A DNA stretch of 53,002 nt from Dethiothermospora halolimnae. Its GTDB lineage: Bacteria > Bacillota > Clostridia > Tissierellales > VENL01. The stretch lies in assembly GCF_037577855.1 (NCBI RefSeq), contig NZ_JBAKFX010000026.1, positions 1-53,002 of the forward strand. Reading direction: 5' to 3'. The notes under the pieces are model-generated. The model made no database searches. It saw only the letters and a list, made by a program, of their open reading frames with translations, and was not told the origin of the DNA. Below, piece after piece: positions 25,657 to 33,786 of this stretch. Position 1 is the first letter of the stretch, and the number at the start of each line of letters is the position of its first letter. Position numbers and translations under genes: made by a program.

Positions 25657-25737
25657 ATAAATCACCTCTATAGTCTTAATGTTAATGTCTAACATGAAAG
25701 TACAAACCTCTTATTTTACAGTTTTTAATAGTTAATG

Positions 25738-28476
25738 TTAAACCTCAACATAGTTATATTTCACATTTAATTTATCAAATACTTTACTTTCCCTTTCGTG
25801 GCAGGTAAATAAAATTATTTGTCTGTTTAAACTTTCTTTTGATAAGAATTTTAATATATTAGTTAATCTTTTTACATCATATTGGGTAAAGCAATCATCT
25901 AATATAATAGGTATATTGTTATCTTCTCTAATTACATTAATTATACCCAGTCTTGTGGCAAAATAAAGTTGGTCCATAGTTCCTGAACTTAATGTGTTTA
26001 CATTAACTAATTTACCACTATTTTCATCGGACACTTTTATATTTATTTTTTCATTTATCTTAACTTTTTTATACTTATCCCCGGTAATACTTCCTATTAA
26101 TGTACTAACCTTGGCATTAAGCTTAGGAGCGAACTCCCTATGTATGTTCTTAGACAACTTATTAATAGTTGTTTTTACAAGTTTTAATGATTGTAGCTTA
26201 TCTTCATAATCCTTAATTAAACTAGATTTTCTATCTATTTCTTCATTTAGATAAGCTAATGGAGTTACACTAGATAAATAATATTTAACCTTCTCTTCTA
26301 ACTTAGATAATTCTTCCCTCTTTTCTACAATACTATTATTTATCCCCTCCAATACTTCTTTGTTTTTTTCCATATCAAAATCGGCATCTTGGATATCATC
26401 CACATTATATCTAGTCAATTTTTCCTTTAATAAACTTAAAGAATCTCCATTAAGTATACTATCAAACAGTTTATTTTCACCATCTAATTTCCCTTTAATT
26501 TTTAAAAATTTATTTTTATAATCTATATTTTCTTTAAATTCCTTAATATTTTTAGCATTATTCTCTTTTAGAATATTCTCTAACTCATTTATCTTATCCA
26601 TTAATCTCTTATTTAAATGTTCATTATTATCTTTTATGTTTGATATTTCTCCCTTTAGTACATTTATGTTATTTGTATCTTCATTATATATACAAAATAT
26701 ATCCTTTAATTTTTTTATATTATTAGTATTAATACCACCATCTATATTTGCCATATTTAAATATTTTGTTATTTCCCCACTATATTTATCAAACACTTTT
26801 TTAACATCATCTATTTTTTTATCTAAGTCATTGATAGCTTCAATATTATTACTTATTAAACCTATATCCATACTATATTGATCCATTAGTCTTCTTAAAT
26901 CAGTTTTATTATCACAGTCATATTTATTTAATATCATAACTATATTTTTATCTATGTCTGAAAGTCTATTTTTTTCATCTAGCCGCTTTTCCCTATTATC
27001 CCTTAAATCTTTTTTAAAGGAATCTAATTTTTTATTTATTGATTTCATCTTATTATATCCTATTAAAGCAAGTATAATAAATAGTGGGGAAACTATACTA
27101 ACTTTCATATCCACTATAAAACCAACTATAATAGTGATAAAGGCTATGGATAATGATGTAATGTTTATAGTATTTATTTTAGACCTTCTTGTATTCTCAT
27201 TTTCTATTTGAACCTTTATATTATTTATCTCATCATCTCTTCTTTCATATATCAAACTTCTTTTTTTCTCTTCTAACTCTTCAATTTTATAAAAGTCTTC
27301 CCTTATATCTGTTAAATTACCCTTATCTACGTTGTCCACCTTACTTTTTAATATTTCTCTCTTTTTATTAAGCTCATCTATTTCCTTTTCCTTATCATTT
27401 ATAAGGGTAAACTTGTTACTTAAGTTTTCTATATCCCCTTTATTAACATTTTCAAAGTAATTATATTTTTTTACTGTATCATTTAAATCAGATACTTGTT
27501 CTTCTAACTCTTGTAAGGTAATATCATTATCAGCTATTCTTTCCTTTAATGAATTTATTTCGCTATTAATACTAATAGCTTCTGTATATTTACTATCATC
27601 TATATGACTATATTTTTTAAGTTCTAATTGTTCCTTTTCTAAGTTTTCTATTCCTTTCTTTATTTTAATAGCGTTGTTATATCTTTTATACAGTCTAATC
27701 CCCTCTATTGATTCCATCTTTTCTTGTAAATCTAATTTTTCTTCATTTAAATCCTTAATTTCTCCTTTTATATGGTTTATTAGTATTTGACTATCCTTTA
27801 TTTTATTTAAAACTTCTATCGTTTCTTTTTTATCTTCTTCTAACTCCATTATTTCTTCTGCTAATTTTCCATAGGGAGATGTTTTTATTCTCTCCTTAGT
27901 ACCTATATTATCTATTTTTTTATCTATATCCTTTATTATATTTTCAACAGAAATATCCTCATCTAAACTTCCCCCTAGGTTTATTAGACTGTCTTTTACC
28001 TCTTTAGCTAAATCCCCTTCTGTTTTACATTTAAGTTGTCCTATGTTTATAGTATTATTATAGACCACAGAATTAAGCTTTAGGTGTAAAGATGCTGGGG
28101 CATGTAATCTACTAGTTTTATCATAGTCATACATATGGGTTATCTCTTCCCCTGTTTTATCATCAAATACTTTAACTTGATCTCTTCCCTTTAAAAAATT
28201 TCTATCTATTCTATATTTATCACCGTCGACAGTATACTTTAGAGTTCCATAGTATTTATCACTGTTCCATGGAAAGTATTTTTTATAATCCTTCGAGTAC
28301 AATTTTCTTTTAGTATAGGGTCTAAAAAACCCAAAAAACATCCCTTCAATAAATTTATGTATGGTTGTTTTTCCTGCTTCATTATTTCCATATATAATAT
28401 TTATTCCATTATCTAGATTGATTTTTTCATCTTTAAATTTACCAAAGGAGTTAAGGCTTAATTCATCTATTATCAT
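25738..28476 (-). CDS. YhaN/SbcC-like SMC-type ATPase
   Basis: Encodes 912 residues. The N-terminal Walker A (YGNNEAGKTTIHKF, about 30-43) and C-terminal LSSGTMDQLYFATRLG signature plus IPIILDDCFTQYD Walker B form an ABC-type head. Between them lie long coiled coils interrupted at about 425-460 by two hydrophobic stretches (SLSIAFITIIVGFIVDM and IVSPLFIILALIGY). That membrane hairpin is a feature of YhaN-like proteins. Its start overlaps the stop of the nuclease gene by four bases, so they are coupled. Together they should form an SbcCD/Mre11-Rad50-like complex processing DNA ends. Confidence 0.9.
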   Translation of the reverse strand: MIIDELSLNSFGKFKDEKINLDNGINIIYGNNEAGKTTIHKFIEGMFFGFFRPYTKRKLYSKDYKKYFPWNSDKYYGTLKYTVDGDKYRIDRNFLKGRDQVKVFDDKTGEEITHMYDYDKTSRLHAPASLHLKLNSVVYNNTINIGQLKCKTEGDLAKEVKDSLINLGGSLDEDISVENIIKDIDKKIDNIGTKERIKTSPYGKLAEEIMELEEDKKETIEVLNKIKDSQILINHIKGEIKDLNEEKLDLQEKMESIEGIRLYKRYNNAIKIKKGIENLEKEQLELKKYSHIDDSKYTEAISINSEINSLKERIADNDITLQELEEQVSDLNDTVKKYNYFENVNKGDIENLSNKFTLINDKEKEIDELNKKREILKSKVDNVDKGNLTDIREDFYKIEELEEKKRSLIYERRDDEINNIKVQIENENTRRSKINTINITSLSIAFITIIVGFIVDMKVSIVSPLFIILALIGYNKMKSINKKLDSFKKDLRDNREKRLDEKNRLSDIDKNIVMILNKYDCDNKTDLRRLMDQYSMDIGLISNNIEAINDLDKKIDDVKKVFDKYSGEITKYLNMANIDGGINTNNIKKLKDIFCIYNEDTNNINVLKGEISNIKDNNEHLNKRLMDKINELENILKENNAKNIKEFKENIDYKNKFLKIKGKLDGENKLFDSILNGDSLSLLKEKLTRYNVDDIQDADFDMEKNKEVLEGINNSIVEKREELSKLEEKVKYYLSSVTPLAYLNEEIDRKSSLIKDYEDKLQSLKLVKTTINKLSKNIHREFAPKLNAKVSTLIGSITGDKYKKVKINEKINIKVSDENSGKLVNVNTLSSGTMDQLYFATRLGIINVIREDNNIPIILDDCFTQYDVKRLTNILKFLSKESLNRQIILFTCHERESKVFDKLNVKYNYVEV

Positions 28477-29564
28477 TTTATCACCTTCTCCTTTAACAAA
28501 AGTTCTAAACCTTCATATAAGGCATCTTTAACTATGGGGTCCCTGGTATCCATAGATTTCATTTCCTTTATAAAATGACCGATTATATTAGTTTTATTTT
28601 CCCTTTCTATTTTTTCTAAGTCGTAATCTAGAACTGTATTATTTATTATTTCAACATAATAAAAGTCATTTTTAAATCTACGTTCTAAATCTTCTATATT
28701 AAGATTTATATCCTTATCTATAAATCCTGTTAATATTATCCTAAATATATTTTTAACTTCTTTATCACTACAACTTCTAATTGTATCTATAATTTCTTCA
28801 TAATCCATATTCTCATTAATCTCTACTTTTTCTATTATATAGTTTCTTTTATTTAGTTCGATTAATTCTAAATCCAATTTTTCTTTAGATATAGAACCTT
28901 TTATAATTCCATGAGCACCGGTCTCACCAAAATCTAAAGGTTCTGGACTACCACAATATACAATATTATCAGTGATAAACTGATGTTTATGTATATGACC
29001 TAAAGCAACATAATCAAAGCTATCTAGCTTGTTTATATCAATAGGCAAGTATTCTGATTTAGAACTTAATGTATCCCCATGAGCTAATAATATATTCACC
29101 TTAGATTTATCTTCTATTTTTATATTATCTAAAATGTTATCCCTCTCTATCTTTTTATTCCAACTAAGTCCCCAAATATTAATATTATACTGGGGAAATT
29201 CCAGTTTATTTACGCTACTGTTCTTTATAATATAAACATTATCAGGCCACTCTATTAAATTATATAACGATCTGTCCTTTAATGGATCATGATTTCCTGC
29301 TATTAGTATAACCTTTGTTTTATTTAAAGTTTTTAATTTATTTTTAATTCTTTTTATATCTCCAATATTACAGTAATCTTCCTCATATAAATCCCCTGTT
29401 ATAAATAAAAAATCTATTTTCTCTTTATTGGCTCTATCTACAATATTATTAAATGTGTCCCAAAGCTCATTTCTTCTATTATTTCTAAAACTCTTAGAAA
29501 ACCTAGGGTTATTAAATTTTAATCCCAAGTGCAAATCTCCAGTGTGGAAAAAAGTTATTTTCAA
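28473..29564 (-). CDS. YhaO/SbcD-like DNA repair exonuclease
   Basis: Encodes about 363 residues. I prefer the TTG at 29562-29564 (LKITFFHTGDLHLG), as GGGGAGTGA lies at proper distance; a GTG nine bases upstream overlaps that site. Mre11-type motifs are present: FHTGDLHLGLKF, FLFITGDLYEEDY, ILIAGNHDPLKD, ILLAHGD and ALGHIHKHQ. These give the two-metal nuclease active site. The partner ATPase gene follows with a four-base overlap. Expected role: end resection or hairpin opening in double-strand break repair. Confidence 0.92.
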   Translation of the reverse strand: MKITFFHTGDLHLGLKFNNPRFSKSFRNNRRNELWDTFNNIVDRANKEKIDFLFITGDLYEEDYCNIGDIKRIKNKLKTLNKTKVILIAGNHDPLKDRSLYNLIEWPDNVYIIKNSSVNKLEFPQYNINIWGLSWNKKIERDNILDNIKIEDKSKVNILLAHGDTLSSKSEYLPIDINKLDSFDYVALGHIHKHQFITDNIVYCGSPEPLDFGETGAHGIIKGSISKEKLDLELIELNKRNYIIEKVEINENMDYEEIIDTIRSCSDKEVKNIFRIILTGFIDKDINLNIEDLERRFKNDFYYVEIINNTVLDYDLEKIERENKTNIIGHFIKEMKSMDTRDPIVKDALYEGLELLLKEKVIK

Positions 29565-29704
29565 ATAAATCACTCCCCATTATATCCATAGAACATATAT
29601 TCTATACTTTATAATATAATTCCTTCTAAAATAATATTGTTATCTGATAAATCTATATTTAAAAGTTTTACTTATAGTTAAATAAGAAAATATTATTTCC
29701 CTTA

Positions 29705-29713
29705 TGCTATAAT
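29705..29713 (+). promoter_or_regulatory. Extended -10 promoter candidate for the YeiH-family gene
   Basis: TGCTATAAT provides an extended -10 element with a perfect TATAAT at 29708-29713. No good -35 is seen at 16-18 bases. Transcription from here would give a leader of about 130 bases containing two hairpins. Confidence 0.45.
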
Positions 29714-29743
29714 AATGTGTAAAATTATATAGTAATACTTTTG

Positions 29744-29821
29744 GGTAGTGATACCTTCAAATGAATTGGAAGCTACCTAATTACAGTGGACCATTACTGT
29801 CAATTCTCAACCGTCCACTGT
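29744..29821 (+). promoter_or_regulatory. Structured leader with two hairpins upstream of the YeiH-family gene
   Basis: Hairpin 1 spans 29744-29777: outer stem GGTAG/CTACC, a six-base one-sided bulge TGATAC, and inner stem CTTC/GAAG. Hairpin 2 has perfect nine-base arms ACAGTGGAC (29783-29791) and GTCCACTGT (29813-29821). No T-run follows. It does not match any riboswitch class I can recall. The second hairpin is also reminiscent of degenerate ACTGTCCACTG-type intergenic repeats of clostridia. Confidence 0.45.
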
Positions 29822-29849
29822 CCATTATCACAATCAAGGAGGAGATTTT

Positions 29850-30869
29850 TTGAAAAAACTATCACCAGGATTAATTTTAGTTATAATATTATCCCTAATT
29901 TCCATGGGAATCAATGAATTTATTTTTAGTCATTTCAAAAACCTAGCAATAGAAACATTAACAATAGCAATAATATTGGGTATAATCTATTCAAATACAA
30001 TAGGAGTTAAAAAGTCCCATGAATCAGGTATAACATTTTCTTTAAAAAAAATATTAAAATGGGGAATAGTTTTATTGGGTGTTAAATTAAACTTTGATGC
30101 TGTAATAAACTTAGGACCTTGGATAATACTTATAGTTGTTATATTAATTACACTAGCACTAGTATTAGCAAATGTCTTTGGCAAAATAGGAAAATTAAAT
30201 ACAAAGTTATCTACCCTTTTAGGGGTTGGCTCATCCATATGTGGTGCCTCTGCCATAGTTGCCATGGGGCCAGTTATAGATGCCGATGATGAGGATACTT
30301 CCATAGCGGTGGCGGTTATAAGTATGTTGGGAGCTTTAGGTGTATTTATATATACTTTTTTTGCTGCAGTTCTACCAATAACCGATATCCAGTATGGTAT
30401 ATGGTCTGGAAGTTCCCTACAAGGGGTTTCCCATGCGTTAGCAGCAGCCGGTGCTAAGGGTGCTAAAAGCTTAGAGATAGGTACCATAGTTAAAATGTCC
30501 AGGGTTGCTCTGCTGGCTCCGGTGGCTTTAATATTAAGTATTATTTTTAATAAAAACAATACTAAAGGCTCTAAAAAAGTTAAGTTTCCATCATATGTTC
30601 TTATGTTTATATTGGTTGGTGTATTATTTACATTAAACTCAGTTTATAATATAGTTCCAGTTGAGTTTACCATCTCAAATATGAATATAAATATAATATC
30701 TATGCTAAAGAAAATAAGTAGTTTCTTTATACTTATGGCAATGGTATCAATGGGACTTAAGGTTAACTTTAAATCATTTACATCAAAGGGAGTTAAAGCC
30801 CTTTATGTTTGTAGTATTTTATTTATTAGTATTTCTTTAATAAGTTTAGGATTAACATTAATGATATAA
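29850..30869 (+). CDS. YeiH-family (UPF0324) putative exporter
   Basis: Encodes 339 residues from a TTG start preceded by AAGGAGGAG. It has about ten membrane segments. Family motifs include GIIYSNTIGVKKSHESGITF, KWGIVLLGVKLNF, and GVGSSICGASAIVAMGPVIDADDED. YeiH proteins are annotated as sulfate or sulfur-compound exporters (PSE family), though substrates are poorly proven. The gene stands alone between its leader and a strong terminator. The ArsR operon downstream has its own promoter, so it need not be co-regulated. Confidence 0.88.
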   Translation: MKKLSPGLILVIILSLISMGINEFIFSHFKNLAIETLTIAIILGIIYSNTIGVKKSHESGITFSLKKILKWGIVLLGVKLNFDAVINLGPWIILIVVILITLALVLANVFGKIGKLNTKLSTLLGVGSSICGASAIVAMGPVIDADDEDTSIAVAVISMLGALGVFIYTFFAAVLPITDIQYGIWSGSSLQGVSHALAAAGAKGAKSLEIGTIVKMSRVALLAPVALILSIIFNKNNTKGSKKVKFPSYVLMFILVGVLFTLNSVYNIVPVEFTISNMNINIISMLKKISSFFILMAMVSMGLKVNFKSFTSKGVKALYVCSILFISISLISLGLTLMI

Positions 30870-30873
30870 GTGT

Positions 30874-30905
30874 AATAAAGATGTGGCCTATGCCACATCT
30901 TTATT
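30874..30905 (+). terminator. Terminator after the YeiH-family gene
   Basis: Perfect 14-base arms (AATAAAGATGTGGC and GCCACATCTTTATT) around CTAT start five bases after the stop codon. The stem is GC-rich near the loop and A/T-rich at the base, so it serves as an intrinsic terminator. The following 30905-30945 stretch (GTGCAGAATACAAAGTTCAG type) is a degenerate intergenic repeat. Confidence 0.85.
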
Positions 30906-30952
30906 ATGTGCAGAATACAAAGTTCAGAGTGCAGAGAATTTCATAAAATACA

Positions 30953-30981
30953 TTGCAAATAAAATAACAAAAAGTTATAAT
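30953..30981 (+). promoter_or_regulatory. Promoter of the arsR-selenoprotein operon
   Basis: -35 TTGCAA (30953-30958), a 17-base spacer, and a perfect -10 TATAAT (30976-30981). The -10 box forms the left end of the 50-bp palindrome, so a repressor bound there would directly block RNA polymerase. Confidence 0.8.
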
Positions 30982-31025
30982 GATATTAGCATATTAGAAA
31001 TTTCTAATATGCTAATATCATTATA
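30976..31025. promoter_or_regulatory. Perfect 50-bp palindrome, likely ArsR operator
   Basis: Every base from 30976 to 31000 pairs with 31001-31025 (centre AGAAATTTCT). It begins with the -10 box and ends 15 bases before the arsR start. ArsR/SmtB repressors bind shorter imperfect dyads of 12-2-12 type, so this could hold two dimers or act as one extended operator; as RNA it would also form a long 5' hairpin. Confidence 0.8.
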
Positions 31026-31040
31026 TAGGTAGGTGAAAAT

Positions 31041-31364
31041 ATGAAGGATACAATTTTCAAAATGTCATCATCTTATTTAAAGGCTTTAGCCCATCCCACA
31101 AGACTGAAAATATTGGATATACTTAAAGACAAAGAGTTATGTGTTTGTGTAATATTAGAAGAACTACAATTGGAACAATCCAATGTATCCCAACACTTAA
31201 AGGTTTTAAGGGAGCAAGGAATAGTTAAAAGTCGTAGAGATGGTTCTAAGATTATGTATAAAGTTAAGGATAAAAATGTATTTATTATATTTGATAATGT
31301 TAAAGAAAGCTTATTAAATCAATTGGAAGAAACAAGTGCAGAGTTAAAGAAGGGAGGGGTCTAA
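31041..31364 (+). CDS. ArsR-family metalloid-responsive repressor
   Basis: Encodes 107 residues. The winged helix shows LAHPTRLKILDILKDKELCVCVI then LEQSNVSQHLKVLREQGIVKSRRDGSKIMY. The ELCVC motif at the start of helix 3 matches the As(III)/Sb(III) binding site of classical ArsR (ELCVCDL). Metalloid binding should release the protein from its operator, presumably the palindrome just upstream. Its stop is followed directly by the TTG start of the permease gene, so they form one operon. Confidence 0.92.
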   Translation: MKDTIFKMSSSYLKALAHPTRLKILDILKDKELCVCVILEELQLEQSNVSQHLKVLREQGIVKSRRDGSKIMYKVKDKNVFIIFDNVKESLLNQLEETSAELKKGGV

Positions 31365-32348
31365 TTGTTACAGGAATTCTCTAATATAGTTACTCCCTAT
31401 GTGATTAGATTTTTTAACTGGTTTTTAGATCTGCTTGGGGCAGATTTTAGAGCCGGGGATAAATTTAATGAAGCAGTTAACTTCTTTATATACGATACCC
31501 TTAAAATAATAATATTACTTAGTTTTATGATATTTATTATATCCTATATAAGAAGTTATTTTCCCCCAGAAAAAGTCAAAAAACTACTTGGAAAGGTCCA
31601 CGGCATATGGTCCCATGTGGCTGCAGCTATATTAGGTGTACTATCTCCTTTCTGAAGCTGCAGTACAGTTCCTATTTTTATAGGATTTGTGGAATCGGGG
31701 ATTCCACTGGGAGTTACCTTTACATTTTTAGTTACATCTCCTATTGTTAATGAAATAGCTTTAGGTTTATTATTAATTGAATTTGGGATTAAAACTGCCC
31801 TTATTTATACATTGGCAGGTATGCTTATTGGTATAGTATCGGGTATATTAATCCATAAACTTAAACTTGAACATTTAGTTGAAGAATATGTCTATCAACT
31901 TCATATGGGAGAGTCAAAAGTTGAAAAGATGGACTTTAAAAAAAGACTACAATTTTCCATAGATGCTGTTAAGGATATAGTTAAGAGGGTTTGGATATAT
32001 ATAATAATAGGTATAGGTATCGGAGCAGCCATACATGGATATGCCCCAGAAAGCTACCTTGTTAAATATGCCGGTCCTAATAACCCTTTTGCAGTATTTG
32101 TGGCAGTAGTTCTTGGTATCCCACTATATTCAAATGCCGTAGGTGTTATGCCTATAGTTACAGCCCTTATTGGTAAAGGGGTTGGAGTTGGAACAGCTCT
32201 ATCCTTTATGATGTCCGTTGTGGCATTATCTTTACCAGAAATGATACTTCTTAAAAAAGTTATAAAGCCTAAACTAATAGGTATCTTTGTAGCTATAACC
32301 GGTGTTTCAATAATATTAGTTGGGTATTTATTTAATATTATCTTATAG
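31365..32348 (+). CDS. Selenocysteine-containing ArsP/YraQ-type permease
   Basis: Reading the TGA at 31653-31655 as selenocysteine gives one 327-residue frame from the TTG at 31365 (GGGAGGGG site) to the stop at 32346-32348. The protein then reads LGVLSPF-U-SCSTVPIFIGFVESGIPLG. Relatives of the ArsP_1/DUF318 permease family have Cys at this place (PFCSCS motif), so Sec97 replaces the first Cys of a CSC pair. About eight membrane segments are present. ArsP members export trivalent organoarsenicals. Both halves are intact, in the same frame and separated only by this TGA. The operon also encodes ArsR, a thioredoxin-like protein and another selenoprotein. Confidence 0.85.
31656..31707 (+). promoter_or_regulatory. 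Candidate SECIS region of the selenopermease
   Basis: Downstream of the UGA lie three stems: AGCTG/CAGTT (31656-31670); TCCTAT/ATAGGA with loop TTTT (31670-31685); and a perfect eight-base stem GTGGAATC/GATTCCAC with loop GGG (31689-31707). Bacterial SECIS hairpins usually have a G at the loop start and sit some 16-37 bases from the UGA. The third fits on loop but is slightly far (41 bases); the second fits on distance but lacks the G. Confidence 0.5.
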
Positions 32349-32360
32349 GAGGGATTTGTT

Positions 32361-32600
32361 ATGGATATTAAAATCTTAGGTTCTGGATGTGAAAAATGTT
32401 CTAAAACCTACAAACTAGCTAAAGAAGTAGTAGGAGAAATGGGTATTAATGCAAATGTTGAAAAAGTTGAGGACTTAAAGGAAATACTAAAGTATGGAGT
32501 TATGAAAACTCCTGGATTAGTTATAGATGATGAAGTAAAATCATCGGGAAAAACTTTTTCAAAAAAAGAACTTAAAAATATTATAGAAAAAAATAAATAG
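32361..32600 (+). CDS. Small thioredoxin-like redox-active disulfide protein
   Basis: Encodes 79 residues with MDIKILGSGCEKCSKTYKLA. The CEKC motif is the redox site of the redox-active disulfide protein 2 family, a minimal thioredoxin fold with cis-Pro segment MKTPGLVIDDE. These proteins are commonly encoded beside ArsR-linked permeases. It probably delivers electrons to, or takes thiols from, the selenopermease or its substrate. It sits 12 bases after the permease and 10 bases before the Sec-containing paralogue. Confidence 0.9.
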   Translation: MDIKILGSGCEKCSKTYKLAKEVVGEMGINANVEKVEDLKEILKYGVMKTPGLVIDDEVKSSGKTFSKKELKNIIEKNK

Positions 32601-32610
32601 GAGGATTTCT

Positions 32611-32853
32611 ATGGATATTAAGATATACGATGAGGTTTGCTGAGGCGGCAGTAAACTGGCGCCCATCGTTGATGCGGCTTTAGAACAACTGGGTTATCGC
32701 CCTGATTTTGAAATTATAGGAGATATTAGAGAAATAAAAAAATTAGGCATAAAAAGAATGCCCGCTCTAATGGTAAATGGTAAAATTATATTTGAAGGAA
32801 AAGTTCCTTCAATATTGGATATGCCAGATATATTAGAAAAGGCATTAAAATAA
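32611..32853 (+). CDS. Selenocysteine-containing thioredoxin-like protein
   Basis: The ATG at 32611 follows GGAGG. Translating the TGA at 32641-32643 as Sec gives 80 residues: MDIKIYDEVC-U-GGSKLAPIV, then a thioredoxin-like remainder with a cis-Pro block (GIKRMPALMVNGKIIFEGKVPS). The redox motif is thus Cys10-Sec11. The first residues MDIKI and the cis-Pro region show it is a paralogue of the preceding CxxC protein. The codons just after the UGA are unusually GC-rich for this genome and contain a good SECIS-like hairpin. The frame is otherwise open through to a stop followed by a terminator. It has probably been missed as a gene because of the TGA. Confidence 0.85.
32644..32678 (+). promoter_or_regulatory. 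Candidate SECIS element of the selenothioredoxin
   Basis: Hairpin at 32661-32678: stem GCC-CATC paired with GATG-(c)-GGC, one bulged C and loop GTT. The loop starts with G and lies 24 bases after the UGA, as expected for a bacterial SECIS. An alternative hairpin (32644-32663: GGCG-g-CAG, loop TAAA, CTG-g-CGCC) begins directly at the UGA and excludes the other, as they share GCC. Confidence 0.7.
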
Positions 32854-32873
32854 AAAGGGCTTTTGCCCTTTTT
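32852..32873 (+). terminator. Terminator of the arsR-selenoprotein operon
   Basis: Arms AAAAAGGGC and GCCCTTTTT with loop TTTT directly overlap the stop codon of the selenothioredoxin gene. The T-run makes it a good intrinsic terminator, and the A-run allows it to work on the other strand too (nitroreductase). Confidence 0.88.
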
Positions 32874-32922
32874 ATGTAGGTTTCAGGAAAAAGTGCTGAA
32901 TATATTCAGCCCTAATATCACT

Positions 32923-33540
32923 CTATACTTCCTTAACTATCTCATGATACATAAGCCTTCTTTCCCTTGGTTTTATTTCATTACTATTATCATGATATCC
33001 CATTGTTATAAGCATTGTAACTATTTTATCATCATCTATATCAAATAATTCCTTTACTTTATCTTCATCAAATCCAATCATTGGATGACTCTCTACTCCA
33101 TGGTATTTTGCTGAGTACATAATGGACATTGCCAATAATGAACTATTTCTAGCTGCAAAAGCCACCTTTTTCTCAGATGTTGGATATAATTTTGTATCAC
33201 AATGATTTATTATCCCCTTTGCCTTGTCTTCCGATAGTCCATTATTTATCTTTTCATCCCACATTATATTGTCCCTTTTATAACCATTTGTATCTCCTAT
33301 TATGGCAAGGGTCACAGGGGCATCTAAAACTTTTTGTTGATTACAAGCCTTTTCATATAGTTCTTTTCTAGCTTTATCGGATTTTATGACTACTATCTCC
33401 CATGGTTGAATATTAAATGCCGATGGTGCCAACACAGCCATATTAATTATGTCCTTTAATGTATCCTCCTCTATTTCTTTATCTTTATCAAAATAGTTAA
33501 CTGACCTTCTGGTTTCATATATTTCTCTTAAATCCTTCAC
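32923..33540 (-). CDS. Nitroreductase-family FMN oxidoreductase
   Basis: Encodes 205 residues. The family pattern is clear: YETRRSVNYFDKDKEI at the N-terminus (FMN phosphate-binding RRSxR-like), LAPSAFNIQPWEIVVI (residues about 37-52), AARNSSLLAMSIMYSA, and GVESHPMIGFDEDKVKELFDI, ending KPRERR. Such enzymes use NAD(P)H to reduce nitro compounds, quinones or other electrophiles. It is convergent with the selenoprotein operon and separated by its terminator, so there is no evidence for joint regulation. Confidence 0.92.
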   Translation of the reverse strand: MKDLREIYETRRSVNYFDKDKEIEEDTLKDIINMAVLAPSAFNIQPWEIVVIKSDKARKELYEKACNQQKVLDAPVTLAIIGDTNGYKRDNIMWDEKINNGLSEDKAKGIINHCDTKLYPTSEKKVAFAARNSSLLAMSIMYSAKYHGVESHPMIGFDEDKVKELFDIDDDKIVTMLITMGYHDNSNEIKPRERRLMYHEIVKEV

Positions 33541-33725
33541 AAAATCACCTTCCCTGTATTTATTATTATTAATTTATTTACCCTTTTATTTATTCTTTAT
33601 TCTCTGATTTCCATTTCTTCTTTAATAATATTAGAGTCTAGGCATTCCTTGATCGACTTTAACATCCTATTTCTCTAGCCGTCCATTAATCTCGCTTCCA
33701 TATTAAATTTCATGACCGCCCTTCT

Positions 33726-33745
33726 GGACAGGGCTTGCCCTGTCC
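33726..33745. repeat. 20-bp palindromic element followed by CTAC, copy 1
   Basis: GGACAGGGC-TT-GCCCTGTCC is a perfect dyad followed by CTACGG. A related element of the same architecture lies at 34479-34498. The pair brackets the ECF transporter gene. Such GC-rich palindromes ending in CTAC are common REP-like intergenic repeats in clostridia. Confidence 0.75.
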
Positions 33746-33786
33746 CTACGGTTTCCATTTCTTCTTTCTTCTTTAATATAAGTACC

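Noticed and set aside
29987..30559. 190-residue frame antisense to the YeiH-family gene
   Set aside because: It is fully inside a clear multi-pass membrane protein gene, lacks a ribosome binding site, and its composition is that of a reverse-complement shadow.
31653..31688. Permease gene as a pseudogene split by a nonsense mutation
   Set aside because: The stop is TGA, lies exactly at a conserved Cys codon, both sides remain in frame and intact, and a second TGA-containing redox gene follows in the same operon. Selenocysteine explains all of this better.
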